Shown here one piece after another: positions 26,481 to 35,618 of a DNA stretch of 64,000 bases. Every line of letters starts with the position of its first letter. The first letter of the stretch is position 1. Made by a program: the position numbers and the translations under genes. Origin of the DNA: Bacteroides sp. (GTDB taxonomy: Bacteria; Bacteroidota; Bacteroidia; Bacteroidales; Muribaculaceae). The notes under the pieces are model-generated. The model ran no database searches. It had not been told where the DNA came from and saw only the letters and a list, made by a program, of their open reading frames with translations. The stretch spans positions 99,338 through 163,337 of the forward strand of contig JAAVDO010000013.1 in assembly GCA_014801735.1 (NCBI GenBank), read 5' to 3'.

Positions 26481-26702
26481 GCCTCCCATATTTCTGCCAA
26501 AGCAGAACTGGAGGTGATTGAGGATGACGGTTTGATCATAAGAAAAGCCTACGCGACAGTTCCTCCGAAAGTGGAATATACCCTATCGGCAAGTGGCGCT
26601 TCCTTGATTCCGATAGTTGTGGGGCTTTATAAGTGGGCAAAAGATAACATGTCTGACATAAAGGCCGATCGGGTAAAGTACCAGTCACGCAACCACAGTT
26701 AG
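26481..26702 (+). pseudogene. Remnant of an HxlR-type (MarR-like) transcription regulator
   Basis: The frame ends with SAKAELEVIEDDGLIIRKAY, then VPPKVEYTLSASGASLIPIV and a C-terminal helix, which is the wing and C-terminal helix of HxlR-family winged-helix proteins (known pattern: elE-x-DGLI-R...VPPkVEY-Lt--G-sL-pv). The N-terminal half with the HTH helices (about 50 residues) is missing; upstream bases in frame do not resemble it and no good ATG exists (only GTG at 26514). I read it as a decayed gene. The surrounding 26260-26480 and 26703-26852 hold only a small 7-bp hairpin at 26346-26365. Confidence 0.7.
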
Positions 26703-26852
26703 GCAACCTCTCGACAACTCAGCTCTGATGGTTTATCGGGTATCCGGGTAGAAATGACCATTATTTATGCAAAAGCGACTATGAATGAAATAAACTTATT
26801 ATTCAGTTGTAATTCATGAATCATATTCATGCTTTCTGCAATGTGGCCCGGT

Positions 26853-27566
26853 CTACTCCGCCGGGTGCTTACGCCAGTATTCTTCCAGGTTGGTCTGGAT
26901 GTTGAAGTAGAAGCCGCCAAGGGCGTTCCCATCGGGATCAGTCACAGAGATATACTCGTAACACGGCTCGATAAACAGGTGATTTTTCACCGTCAGCCCC
27001 AGCGCTCCAAGCAATATGTATTCGTGTGAGTTTTCTATCACATACCACGCGTTTTCCTCGTCAGCGCCCGTTCCTGTCGATATTATCGCCATCAGAAGCA
27101 TGCGCAGCTTATAGTTCCATATATCCGCCAGCGCATTATTCCCACGGCTCCGCTGTGCGCGGCTCATGTTGAGCATCTCGCCCAGATCGAATGGATTGTC
27201 GGCCAACGCCTTTGCCGCATACTTTATGATCGTGTCACATTCGGCCCCCGTCAGATTCCTGGCGTTGAACTGCGGCATCTTTCTCCGCTCGCGGTAGGCC
27301 GACGGGCGATAGGCATCATAATCCTCCTGAAGCATCGCCCCCAGATACAGCCTGCGATACTTGTCGAGCGTCATGGTCGTGTCGTTGCGCTCGAATTCCT
27401 CCATCAGCCGTGGGTAATAGTAGGGCGAGGTCCGGTCCGTGATCTCCGTGTATATCGAATCGAGATCCGGTGCCTCTCGTTTTATTTCGTCAAACGATAT
27501 CTGTGCCGCCAAGTTCAGAGCTGCGGCTATTGTTATGTTTATCAGTATGGTGAGCCTTCTGATCAT
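26853..27566 (-). CDS. DUF4919-domain secreted protein
   Basis: 237 residues from ATG 27566, chosen because it yields the signal peptide MIRRLTILINITIAAALNLA and overlaps the preceding stop by one base (TAATG). The longer upstream frame is only antisense-like readthrough of pgpH. The body ISFDEIKREAPDLDSIYTEI..YYYPRLMEEFERNDTTMTLDKYRRLYLGAMLQEDYDAYRPS matches my knowledge of DUF4919, a Bacteroidetes family of unknown function. The C-terminal half has IENSHEYILLGALGLTVKNH and a beta hairpin. It is co-transcribed with pgpH and rel, but no functional link is established. Confidence 0.8.
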   Translation of the reverse strand: MIRRLTILINITIAAALNLAAQISFDEIKREAPDLDSIYTEITDRTSPYYYPRLMEEFERNDTTMTLDKYRRLYLGAMLQEDYDAYRPSAYRERRKMPQFNARNLTGAECDTIIKYAAKALADNPFDLGEMLNMSRAQRSRGNNALADIWNYKLRMLLMAIISTGTGADEENAWYVIENSHEYILLGALGLTVKNHLFIEPCYEYISVTDPDGNALGGFYFNIQTNLEEYWRKHPAE

Positions 27567-29746
27567 TATGCTTTGCGTGGGTCGTTGAGGTTTTTGTAAT
27601 TCGACGAGTCGGGTTGCGGCGTGTGTGTCGGGGTCGGTGTCTGAAGCTTCTGCTCCTGTGCCGCTTTTGCCGCTTCCGCCCGTTTCTTCATTTCGGGATA
27701 CGGTATGCGCCCGTGAAACATGGTGCGCAGCCGAGCTGAGAATGTGTCCTTGATGTCGCGTACGTCGCGGAACGATATCGGCGACTCGTTGTGTAGTCCG
27801 TCGGCTATCTGCGAGTCGATTATCTTGTTCACCAAACCCGATATGGACTCCGGCGAGTGGTCGGTCAGCGACCGCGACGCCGCCTCTACTGCGTCGGCCA
27901 TCATCAGTATCGACGTCTCGCGGCACTGGGGATTCGGCCCCGGATACGTAAACGCCGCCTCGTCGGGCTGCTCGCCCGGATGGTTATTGCACCATGTCGT
28001 GTAGAAGTATTTAGCCTTGCCCCGTCCGTGGTGTTCAGAGATAAACGAGCGTAACACTGTCGGCAGCTTCGCCTTTTCGGCACGCTTCAGGCCCTCGGTC
28101 ACGTGGCCTATCACTATGCGTGCGCTCTGCTGCGGGTCGAGGGCGTCGTGCGGATTCACTCCGTGCTGATTCTCCGTGAAAAACGCCGGATTGGCTATCT
28201 TGCCTATATCGTGATACAGTGCGCCCGCACGTACCAGCTGCACATTAGCCCCGATCCTGTTGGCCGCAGCTGTCGCCAGATTACTCACCGACATCGAGTG
28301 CTGGAATGTGCCCGGACACTCTTCCGAAAGCTCCCTCAGAAGTGGATGGTTTATATCCGACAGCTCGACCAGCGTCACTCGCGATGTGAACCCGAACATC
28401 TTCTCAAGCAGGAACATCAGCACGTAGGCAAATGAGATCAGCACCGAGTTGACCGCGAAATAACCCATCATCCGCAGTGTGCTCCCGTTGATCTCTACGC
28501 CCTGTATCAGCTCGATCGCTACAAAACCGAACACATAGCTCAGAAACACGAGCACCGCCGTGCGGATAAGCTCCGAACGTTTGGTCAGGCTCTTGATCGA
28601 GTTGATCGCCATCACGGCCGCAAGCCATTGCAGGAAGAAGAACTCAAATGGGAAAGCCGCAACGACCGTGCTTCCGATAATGGCTACTATAGTGGTGAAA
28701 AACGCTGTGCGCGAATCCAGAAATACCAGTGTGATCACCGCTATCATCGAGAATGGTACGACATATAGCCCAGAGGTGAACAGCGCGCTCATGCCATATG
28801 CAAACAGCGTCATTCCTACTATTACCAGCATGATGAACGCCATGACGCGCGGCGACCTGAAATAATCTCTTCTGAAGAAAAACAGGAAGGCATACAGAGC
28901 GCCGAAGAGCAGGGTCAGAAACAGCAGCTTGCCCAGGGCGGGGTAGTAGTCGCCCGTCCGGTCGTTAAGCCCTCGCTCGGCAAGTATCGAGTCGTAGTTG
29001 CGCAGCACGTTGTAGGTCTCCGGCGTCACTATCTCGCCGCGGTCTATTATTCTCTGTCCCTGCTGTATTATGCCTCTGGCCGCCGTGGCCTTCTGATAGC
29101 TCTCCATCAGCATCCGCTCCGTCGTCAGCGTGTCCATCACCACATTCGGCGTCAGAAGCTCCGGCAGGCGTATTGCCGCGATGGCCGCGTGATAGCGCGT
29201 ATCGGCAAGCACACTGTCGAGGCGGGCGTATGCCGCGCGGGCCGACAGATAGTTGGTTGTCGGGATCGACACCGCCGTGTTGTTGTGAATCATCCTCACG
29301 TGCTTGAGCCTCCCCGCACGGATCTCCGCGTAGGTCTCCGGAGCTACAATGCCCCGCTCATACACGTTGCGTATCTCGTTGATGAGTTTGTTGCGCTCGC
29401 CGGGCGACAGCTTTATGTCGGTATGCGATTGTATCAGCGACGCTACCATATTCACCGTGTTCTTGTCGGTGAGCGCGTTCCGCTTATACACCAGCTCAAA
29501 GCGTGCGTCTATGCTGTCGCGCGCCTGCTGGGCGCTGATCGAGTCAAGGGTTATGGGTATGTCGAAGGGTGCCGTCAGCAGCGAGTAGTTCCACGGACGG
29601 TTTACCTCATAGCTGTAGCTGTGGCGGCTCTCGCGAGGCATGCAGTAGGCCACGAGGATTATCGATACTACGAGTATGACCCATTTCAGCCAGCCGTAGG
29701 CCGACAGCGACGATCCGCTCGGTGTGATTCGCAAGTGGTTGCTCAT
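27566..29746 (-). CDS. 7TM-HD phosphohydrolase, PgpH-type c-di-AMP phosphodiesterase
   Basis: About 726 residues from ATG 29746 (MSNHLRITPSG); an upstream ATG at 29782 would overlap the rel gene by 20 bases. Order of parts: one N-terminal membrane helix (about 22-40), a large extracytoplasmic 7TMR-HDED domain (about 55-280), seven membrane helices (about 290-470) and a cytoplasmic HD domain. The HD motif is in VRAGALYHDIGKIANPAFFTENQ, with further metal ligands in the HVTEGLKRAEKAKLP and SEHHGRGKAKYFY segments. PgpH of Listeria hydrolyses c-di-AMP; this assignment is by family. It lies between rel and DUF4919, with a 16-base gap after rel. Confidence 0.9.
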   Translation of the reverse strand: MSNHLRITPSGSSLSAYGWLKWVILVVSIILVAYCMPRESRHSYSYEVNRPWNYSLLTAPFDIPITLDSISAQQARDSIDARFELVYKRNALTDKNTVNMVASLIQSHTDIKLSPGERNKLINEIRNVYERGIVAPETYAEIRAGRLKHVRMIHNNTAVSIPTTNYLSARAAYARLDSVLADTRYHAAIAAIRLPELLTPNVVMDTLTTERMLMESYQKATAARGIIQQGQRIIDRGEIVTPETYNVLRNYDSILAERGLNDRTGDYYPALGKLLFLTLLFGALYAFLFFFRRDYFRSPRVMAFIMLVIVGMTLFAYGMSALFTSGLYVVPFSMIAVITLVFLDSRTAFFTTIVAIIGSTVVAAFPFEFFFLQWLAAVMAINSIKSLTKRSELIRTAVLVFLSYVFGFVAIELIQGVEINGSTLRMMGYFAVNSVLISFAYVLMFLLEKMFGFTSRVTLVELSDINHPLLRELSEECPGTFQHSMSVSNLATAAANRIGANVQLVRAGALYHDIGKIANPAFFTENQHGVNPHDALDPQQSARIVIGHVTEGLKRAEKAKLPTVLRSFISEHHGRGKAKYFYTTWCNNHPGEQPDEAAFTYPGPNPQCRETSILMMADAVEAASRSLTDHSPESISGLVNKIIDSQIADGLHNESPISFRDVRDIKDTFSARLRTMFHGRIPYPEMKKRAEAAKAAQEQKLQTPTPTHTPQPDSSNYKNLNDPRKA

Positions 29747-29762
29747 TGGTGATGTGGTTGGT

Positions 29763-32039
29763 TTATGATATTCTGACGGCACTCTTCACGCCGTTTATTT
29801 TCTTCAGTGTGTTGCATAGGTCGGTCACTTCCGCCGTGTCGCGCACCATCACGGTCAGATGACACTCAAACACCTCGTGGTCAGCCGCGATATCCATTGC
29901 GCGGATATTCAGGTTCAGGTGTGTCGAGATCGTCTGACACAGTTCCTGCAGGATACCGTGGCGGTCGATGCCCTCTATGCGTATGGCCGTGCGGAAACTC
30001 TGCTCTACCGTCTCCCATTTAGTCGAGACAATGCGGCTCCCATATCCGGCTTTAAGAACCTGGGCGCGCGGACACGACAGCGAGTGTACTTCCACCTGCC
30101 CGTCGTCGTTCACGAAACCCATCACGTTGTCGCCCGGAATCGGATGGCAGCACCCCGCGAAAACGAAGTTCTGACCCCCCTCCCCACAGTGGAGCATGTA
30201 GGTCTCTTTCATGTTGATTGCAGGGGAGGGTGAGGGGAGTGTTGATTTTGTCTCCTGAATTTTGCTCTTGCTTCCGGGGCGTATTCTCAGTAGCTTGGCC
30301 AGCAGGCTCTTATCCGTCTTGGGCGACTGCTTCAGGATGTATCTGTCAAGCGAAATCTGCCCTGTGCCAAGTCTCATGAATAATTGATCGCGGGTAGAGG
30401 TGTGATAGTAAGCCATCATCTTGGTAATCACCTCGTTAGTCGGTAAAACCTCCTTTTCGGCCATATAGAGGTCGAATATTCGCTTACCTTTCTCTATATC
30501 AGGCTGTTGAAGCCTTCTGATCGCGGCTCTTAGTCGTGTCCTTGCTTTGGCTGTTGCGAGAAAACTAATCCATTCAGGCTTAGGTACTTGGTTCTGACTT
30601 GTCAGAACCTCCACCTGGTCGCCGCTCTTCAGTTTCTGGCTGAGTGGCACGAGCTTATGATTCACCTTGCCAGCTATACACTTGTTACCCAGGTGACTAT
30701 GAAGCTCATAGGCAAGGTCGAGCACGGTCGCTCCGGCCGGTAGGGTCACCAGTTCTCCCTTGGGGGTGAATACAACGATTTCTGAGGAGAACAGGTTGAG
30801 TTTCAGCGTATCAAGAAAATCTATCGCATTCGGCGTCGGATCTTCAAGAATATCCTTGATGGTTCTGAGCCAGACGTTTAGCTCCGATTCCTCATCACTC
30901 TCCTCACCGATCTTATATCTCCAGTGTGCCGCAAATCCCTTCTCGGCTATTTCGTCCATCCGTTTCGAGCGTATCTGCACCTCTATCCAATTGCCATCCG
31001 GTCCCATAACGGTCAGATGCAGAGCCTGATAGCCATTGGCCTTCGGAACGCTTATCCAGTCGCGTGTGCGGTCGGGGTGCAGCCTGTATAGATCGGTGAT
31101 CGCCGAATAAATCTGCCAGCACAGCGTCTTCTCCATGCTCGGATCCTGGCAATCGAATATTATTCGCATGGCATACAGGTCATAAACCTCTTCGAAGGGC
31201 ACATGCTTGTTTTCCATTTTCCGCCAGATGCTATACACCGATTTCAACCTCGCTTTGGCATCATATTTGAATCCCATCTTGTTGAGCCGCTCTTTGATCG
31301 GGGCCGAAAAGTCCTGATACACAGCTGTCCGGCGCGCCTCGCTTTTGCTGATCAGATCAGATATGCGCTCGTATTCCGCCGGATGCTCATACTTGAAGCT
31401 AAGGTCTTCGAGTTCGGTCTTGATCTCGAAAAGACCCAGCCTGTGAGCCAGCGGGGCATAGATGTAAAGTGTCTCGCCTGCAATCTTATACTGCTTGTTG
31501 GGTGCCATCGATCCGAGGGTGCGCATGTTGTGCAGGCGGTCGGCCATCTTGATGAGTACCACCCTGATATCCTCGCTCATGGTCAGCAGCAGTTTCCTGA
31601 AATTCTCGGCCTGAACCGAAGCCTTGTCACCGAATATTCCGCCCGAAATCTTTGTCAGGCCGTCGACTATCTGTGATATCTTCTTGCCGAACTGACGCTC
31701 GATGTCCTCAACGGTATATTCCGTGTCTTCAACCACATCGTGGAGCAGTGCGGCGCATATCGAGGTGCTACCCAGTCCAATCTCCTGACTCACAATCTTT
31801 GCGACAGCTATAGGATGGAGTATATAGGGCTCGCCCGAGCGCCGTCTTATACCGCTGTGGGCTTTCTTGGCAAACCGGTAGGCGTGTTCTATGATCTCGA
31901 CTTTCTTCCTGTGATTGCTGCGCAGATATCCCTGCACGACATCCTGAAACTCAGCCTCGATCAGGCGCTCTTCTTCCTGGGGTGTCATGACGGTGCCCGG
32001 ACTGGCAACTGTGGTTGGTGGAACAATTGGTTTACTCAT
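29763..32039 (-). CDS. rel: Bifunctional (p)ppGpp synthetase/hydrolase (RelA/SpoT homologue)
   Basis: 758 residues from ATG 32039 (32042 is an adjacent in-frame ATG). HD hydrolase domain: CAALLHDVVEDTEYTVEDI and ADRLHNMRTLG (about 85-175). Synthetase domain: ARLKSVYSIWRKMENKHVPFEEVYDLYAMRI and WISVPKANGYQALHLTVMGPDG (about 260-380). TGS domain: VFTPKGELVTLPAGATVLDLAYELHSHLGNKCIAGKVN (about 440-500). Then a helical region, a zinc-finger-like CxCCHP segment (FAGCCHPIPGDNV) and a C-terminal ACT domain (IEGIDRHGILQELCQTIS). Both catalytic sites look intact. The promoter at 32046 places the mRNA start on the second ATG, so it may be leaderless. Confidence 0.96.
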   Translation of the reverse strand: MSKPIVPPTTVASPGTVMTPQEEERLIEAEFQDVVQGYLRSNHRKKVEIIEHAYRFAKKAHSGIRRRSGEPYILHPIAVAKIVSQEIGLGSTSICAALLHDVVEDTEYTVEDIERQFGKKISQIVDGLTKISGGIFGDKASVQAENFRKLLLTMSEDIRVVLIKMADRLHNMRTLGSMAPNKQYKIAGETLYIYAPLAHRLGLFEIKTELEDLSFKYEHPAEYERISDLISKSEARRTAVYQDFSAPIKERLNKMGFKYDAKARLKSVYSIWRKMENKHVPFEEVYDLYAMRIIFDCQDPSMEKTLCWQIYSAITDLYRLHPDRTRDWISVPKANGYQALHLTVMGPDGNWIEVQIRSKRMDEIAEKGFAAHWRYKIGEESDEESELNVWLRTIKDILEDPTPNAIDFLDTLKLNLFSSEIVVFTPKGELVTLPAGATVLDLAYELHSHLGNKCIAGKVNHKLVPLSQKLKSGDQVEVLTSQNQVPKPEWISFLATAKARTRLRAAIRRLQQPDIEKGKRIFDLYMAEKEVLPTNEVITKMMAYYHTSTRDQLFMRLGTGQISLDRYILKQSPKTDKSLLAKLLRIRPGSKSKIQETKSTLPSPSPAINMKETYMLHCGEGGQNFVFAGCCHPIPGDNVMGFVNDDGQVEVHSLSCPRAQVLKAGYGSRIVSTKWETVEQSFRTAIRIEGIDRHGILQELCQTISTHLNLNIRAMDIAADHEVFECHLTVMVRDTAEVTDLCNTLKKINGVKSAVRIS

Positions 32040-32045
32040 CATCTA

Positions 32046-32053
32046 CAAAATTA
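32046..32053 (-). promoter_or_regulatory. -7 box of rel, implying a leaderless start
   Basis: TAATTTTG on the minus strand ends at 32046; seven bases on is 32039, the A of the second ATG. This argues that 32039 is the start and that no leader exists. Confidence 0.55.
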
Positions 32054-32118
32054 CATAAAAAAGAAATACTCCGGCTCATTTTTAAGGAAAACGCACCCTT
32101 TATAACCTGAAAAATTCT

Positions 32119-32126
32119 TAATTTTG
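32119..32126 (+). promoter_or_regulatory. -7 box of the aminotransferase gene
   Basis: TAATTTTG on the plus strand, divergent from the rel promoter 66 bases away. Leader of about 30 bases to ATG 32165. Confidence 0.55.
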
Positions 32127-32164
32127 CGTGCTTTTTCGATTACAGAGACTGTTTTTGTTTACCT

Positions 32165-33364
32165 ATGCAAGATTATAATTTTGACAAGGGCGCTGACCGC
32201 AAGGGCACAGGTGCCATGAAATATGATTGCCTTGCCGAGCTTTTCGGCCGTGATGACCTCACTCCTTTTTGGATTGCCGATATGGATTTCGAGTGTTGTC
32301 ACGAAATAATCGATGCACTACGCCGTCGTCTGGATCATCCCGTCCTGGGCTATAGCACCGTGCCTGAATCATATAAGAAGTCAATAGTTGGTTGGTTAGC
32401 CCACCGTCACAATCTTAAGGCCGACGAATCGTGGCTTGCTTTCGTGCCCGGTATTGTCAGAGGTATAGGTTTCGCTGTCAATTATTTCACTTCGCCCGGC
32501 GATAAGATCGTTATACAACCTCCGGTTTATCATCCTTTCCGTCTCGTGACCGAGGGGAATGGCCGCGTTGTTGTAAACAATCCTCTAATTCTCGACGAGA
32601 ATGGTAACTACAGCATGGATCTTGAAGGTCTGGAAACGATTTTCAAGAACCAGCGCCCGAAAATGCTAATTCTCTGCAATCCTCATAATCCCGGTGGAAT
32701 ACAGTGGGATGAAGCTACGCTCCGGAAGGTTGCCGAGCTTGCGAAAAAGTATGGCGTCGTAGTGTTGTCCGACGAAATCCATGGCGACCTGATGATGTTC
32801 GGCACCCGTCATATACCCTTTGCATCGGTAAGTCCTGAAGCGGCAGAAGTCTCCGTGTCGTTCGGCGCACCTTCCAAGACCTTCAATATCGCCGGTCTGG
32901 CTTCATCGTGGATGCTTGTTCCTAATCCGGAACTGCGTCGCGGATTCTATCACTGGATGGAGGTGAACGAATTTTCAACACCTTCGTTCCCCGCAGTCAT
33001 CGCAACCGAGGCAGCCTATACCTACGCCGAACCCTGGCTTGACAGCATGATAAGTTATGTTGAGGACAACATACGCGAGGTTGAGAACTGGATGGATGCC
33101 AATCTTCCGGTAATTAAGCCTTTGCGCCCGCAATCGTCATTCCTGATATGGCTCGACTGCCGTGGTCTCGGCCTGACGCAGAGCGATCTCGTGAGTCTGT
33201 TTGTCGACGGCGCTCACCTTGCTCTCAACGACGGCACGATGTTCGGAGCCGAAGGTACAGGATTCATGCGCCTGAATGTTGGTCATCCGCGTGCTCAGGT
33301 CATCAAGGCTCTTGAAAGTCTTAAGGCTGCTATCGAGGAGCGCAACCTGCCGATCGCACAATGA
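32165..33364 (+). CDS. PLP-dependent aminotransferase of the MalY/PatB cystathionine beta-lyase type
   Basis: 399 residues, fold-type I PLP enzyme. Diagnostic segments: DLTPFWIADMDFECCHEI (MalY/PatB start), ILCNPHNPGGIQW (cofactor Asn), VLSDEIHGDL (Asp), and the Schiff-base lysine in APSKTFNIAGLASSWMLVP (about residue 240). MalY/PatB enzymes split cystathionine or cysteine-type C-S bonds to pyruvate, ammonia and a thiol; some act as aminotransferases. It is cytoplasmic. The stop overlaps the next gene by four bases (ATGA), so the two are co-translated. Confidence 0.9.
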   Translation: MQDYNFDKGADRKGTGAMKYDCLAELFGRDDLTPFWIADMDFECCHEIIDALRRRLDHPVLGYSTVPESYKKSIVGWLAHRHNLKADESWLAFVPGIVRGIGFAVNYFTSPGDKIVIQPPVYHPFRLVTEGNGRVVVNNPLILDENGNYSMDLEGLETIFKNQRPKMLILCNPHNPGGIQWDEATLRKVAELAKKYGVVVLSDEIHGDLMMFGTRHIPFASVSPEAAEVSVSFGAPSKTFNIAGLASSWMLVPNPELRRGFYHWMEVNEFSTPSFPAVIATEAAYTYAEPWLDSMISYVEDNIREVENWMDANLPVIKPLRPQSSFLIWLDCRGLGLTQSDLVSLFVDGAHLALNDGTMFGAEGTGFMRLNVGHPRAQVIKALESLKAAIEERNLPIAQ

Positions 33365-34029
33365 AGACTTCCCTCCGCACGACAGCCATTGTAGCTGCCC
33401 TGATCACGCTATCGGGTGTACCTGCAGCATGCCGTACGAAATCGGAAGCTCCGGCAGCGGCAGCTTCAGCGCGTGCCGCAGGTGTATGCACACCGATTCT
33501 GGGTGAGCCGCAGGTGTCGCCCGAGCGTATGTGGGAATTTGTGAGTGCTGTCAACTCCGATTTCCCTATTGAGATAGCCCGTGCCTATTACGACGTCGGG
33601 ATGCGCTATGGAGTCAGAGGCGATATAGCTTTGTGCCAGGCGATAGTCGAGACCGGGTGGTTTCGTTTCACGGGAGGAACCGCCGTCACTGCCGATCAAC
33701 ATAACTACTGCGGCATGGGGGTGATTCAGCGCGGCATGAAGGGGCATAGCTTCGACTCGATAGAGCAGGGCGTCACAGCCCAGATACAGCACCTGTATGC
33801 CTACGCCTGCCGACAGTCGCTGCCGCCCGGTGAGCAGCTTATCGATCCGAGATTCAAGATGGTGTCGAGAGGCATCGCACCCGCTTGGGAAGATCTCAGT
33901 CTGCGGTGGGCTGCCAACGCGCGCTATGGCGAGTCGATCCTTGCGCTATTCAATAAGATGGCCTGCGTAGAGATGAGTACCGTCGAAGAGATCGGAATCG
34001 AGATTCCCGAAGAATTAATGAACGAGTGA
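33361..34029 (+). CDS. Exported glucosaminidase-domain protein (peptidoglycan hydrolase)
   Basis: 222 residues. The N-terminus [20 protein letters not shown] ends in PAAC, a likely lipobox, so this may be a lipoprotein. The Glucosaminidase (PF01832-like) domain spans about 55-205: [35 protein letters not shown] with the catalytic-type Glu in AIVETGWF, then [20 protein letters not shown] and [16 protein letters not shown]. The family cleaves beta-1,4 N-acetylglucosaminyl bonds of peptidoglycan. Acidic C-terminus ([14 protein letters not shown]). It overlaps the aminotransferase gene by four bases and queF follows after 13. Confidence 0.85.
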   Translation: MKTSLRTTAIVAALITLSGVPAACRTKSEAPAAAASARAAGVCTPILGEPQVSPERMWEFVSAVNSDFPIEIARAYYDVGMRYGVRGDIALCQAIVETGWFRFTGGTAVTADQHNYCGMGVIQRGMKGHSFDSIEQGVTAQIQHLYAYACRQSLPPGEQLIDPRFKMVSRGIAPAWEDLSLRWAANARYGESILALFNKMACVEMSTVEEIGIEIPEELMNE

Positions 34030-34042
34030 CACTCAACATACT

Positions 34043-34513
34043 ATGCGAAGCAATGAAGAATTGTCGGGCGTGAGTCTGCTTGGCCGCTCGGCTACCGATT
34101 ACCCGACCGATTACGCACCGGAAATACTCGAGACGTTTCCCAACAAACATCCCGAAAACGAGTATCTGGTAACTTTCACGTGTCCTGAGTTTACCTCTCT
34201 CTGTCCCAAGACCGGACAACCTGATTTTGCCAAAATACTGATCAACTATATCCCGCGCGACCGGATGGTTGAGAGCAAATCGCTGAAACTCTATCTGTTC
34301 AGTTTCCGCAACCACGGTGATTTTCATGAAGATTGCGTCAATATAATCATGAAAGACCTTGTCAGGCTGATGGATCCGCGCTATCTTGAGGTGATCGGCC
34401 TGTTCACACCTCGCGGCGGTATCTCAATATATCCCTTCGCCAACTACGGCGATACAGAGCATCAGGACCTTGTGCGACATCGGTTGTTAGCAGCCTTCCG
34501 CAACGACTTCTGA
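34043..34513 (+). CDS. queF: NADPH-dependent 7-cyano-7-deazaguanine reductase (preQ1 synthase)
   Basis: 156 residues, the short (unimodular) QueF type. Reduces preQ0 to preQ1 for tRNA queuosine. The active-site stretch [16 protein letters not shown] contains the thioimide-forming Cys54 and Asp61; the motif [24 protein letters not shown] binds NADPH and substrate (E, S-L-K, H-E). Cytoplasmic, tunnel-fold enzyme. Last intact gene of a probable operon with the aminotransferase and glucosaminidase; no preQ1 riboswitch was recognised upstream. Confidence 0.96.
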   Translation: MRSNEELSGVSLLGRSATDYPTDYAPEILETFPNKHPENEYLVTFTCPEFTSLCPKTGQPDFAKILINYIPRDRMVESKSLKLYLFSFRNHGDFHEDCVNIIMKDLVRLMDPRYLEVIGLFTPRGGISIYPFANYGDTEHQDLVRHRLLAAFRNDF

Positions 34514-34559
34514 TCACCTCACCATCCCGGATTTTCGGCCTGGTTCAGTAGGCATCCGT

Positions 34560-35255
34560 GTGACCCGATGGCGTGATCTCAATCATCTTGGTGTGGGCGC
34601 ACATATCGGCACAACAGGTTTCGGTTTTGAAGTCGCTACCCCGATTACAAAATTCGTTACGGCCCGTGCAGGTATTACCATAATGCCTGGCATAAGTTTC
34701 AACACGGAAGTTGACGGAACATATCAGGTTCCGGCTGACAGCAGGACTCCATCTTTGGCAGCAGGGACTGCACAGGATTTTACTATGAACGTGAAGGGCA
34801 GTCTGTCACGCACCCAAGGAAGCCTGATATTCAATGTATACCCCCTTGCCAATTTCAGTTCCTTTTATATTGTCGCTGGAGGTTATTTCGGTGGTAGCCA
34901 GATCGTAGGAGTAACGGGCCATAGTGATGAGCTGATGTCGCTTGCCGAGAATGCTTCGATTGATCTGGGTGACTATAAAGTCCCTGTAGATCAAAACAGT
35001 AATGTGAGCGGGGCCCTGAAGGTTGCCGGTTTCCGTCCGTATCTTGGTCTTGGCTTCGGGCGTCCGGTACCTAAGGGACATCTGAATTTCGGAGTGGAAC
35101 TCGGAGTGCAGTTCATGGGAAAGATGAAAGTGTATACGGATGGTGAGGAGCAGTCCAAGATTCTTACCGACAATGATGACGATTGTCAGAAGTGGATGGA
35201 CAAACTGACGGTTTATCCGGTGCTGAAATTCACTCTCAGCGGCAATATATTCTGA
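34560..35255 (+). CDS. Outer-membrane barrel-like protein lacking a signal peptide (probably 5'-truncated)
   Basis: The frame encodes LNHLGVGAHIGTTGFGFEVA, then TPITKFVTARAGITIMPG and a barrel-like body with FRPYLGLGFGRPVP and a final LKFTLSGNIF, ending in Phe as outer-membrane proteins do. Related Bacteroidales proteins start with a signal peptide directly before such a segment. Here the frame runs back without a stop into queF ([19 protein letters not shown]), giving no ATG and no hydrophobic leader; only GTG 34560 is available. I think the first ~25 codons were lost. Without a signal it could not reach the outer membrane. Confidence 0.6.
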   Translation: MTRWRDLNHLGVGAHIGTTGFGFEVATPITKFVTARAGITIMPGISFNTEVDGTYQVPADSRTPSLAAGTAQDFTMNVKGSLSRTQGSLIFNVYPLANFSSFYIVAGGYFGGSQIVGVTGHSDELMSLAENASIDLGDYKVPVDQNSNVSGALKVAGFRPYLGLGFGRPVPKGHLNFGVELGVQFMGKMKVYTDGEEQSKILTDNDDDCQKWMDKLTVYPVLKFTLSGNIF

Positions 35256-35282
35256 CGAAATCCAACAAACAAGCGTGAATAT

Positions 35283-35326
35283 CGATCAGCCGGCAGCATA
35301 CCGATGCGTCGGTTGATCGCTTTTTT
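35283..35326 (+). terminator. Intrinsic terminator after the truncated barrel gene
   Basis: CGATCAGCCG (35283-35292) pairs with CGGTTGATCG (35310-35319) with one G-T wobble, followed by CTTTTTT. Confidence 0.8.
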
Positions 35327-35618
35327 CGGTAAAAGACCGGACCGAGATTGTGATAGGGATCGGAGTATAGCAATTTGATATAAGTGGGTCATCAAGGGGC
35401 TTTCCGTATTTAAAAACCATAATGAATGTAATGTATTGAGTGATAAAATATTACCCCCCCCTATAGCTTATTGATAGTTTTTAACGAAAATATGTTATAC
35501 AACATAAATGGCCTTTTTTAACACTTTAGGTTGCTATTTGTAAGGGATATTTAGCTTTCTTTGCATTTACCAAAACCTAATCCTCAGCCAAAATAATTCT
35601 TACCAATCTTAAAAATAA
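35327..35618 (+). other. AT-rich upstream region of susC
   Basis: 292 bases with no ORF worth calling. It holds a run of eight C (35454-35461) about 160 bases before the susC start, an inverted repeat TATGTT-ATAC-AACATA (35491-35506) and several TTTG motifs. The best near-match to a -7 box is TAGCTTTC or TTTCTTTG around 35551-35562; I could not assign a clean promoter. It contrasts with its GC-rich flanks. Confidence 0.5.

Noticed and set aside
27567..27926. N-terminal extension of the DUF4919 gene
   Set aside because: The extra 120 codons lie within pgpH in another frame and look like antisense-style low-complexity text. The ATG at 27566 gives a clean signal peptide and a one-base stop-start overlap.
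35491..35506. Invertible promoter upstream of susC
   Set aside because: Only a single 6-bp inverted repeat is present and no distant pair of 15-20-bp repeats flanks the promoter region; no invertase gene is nearby.
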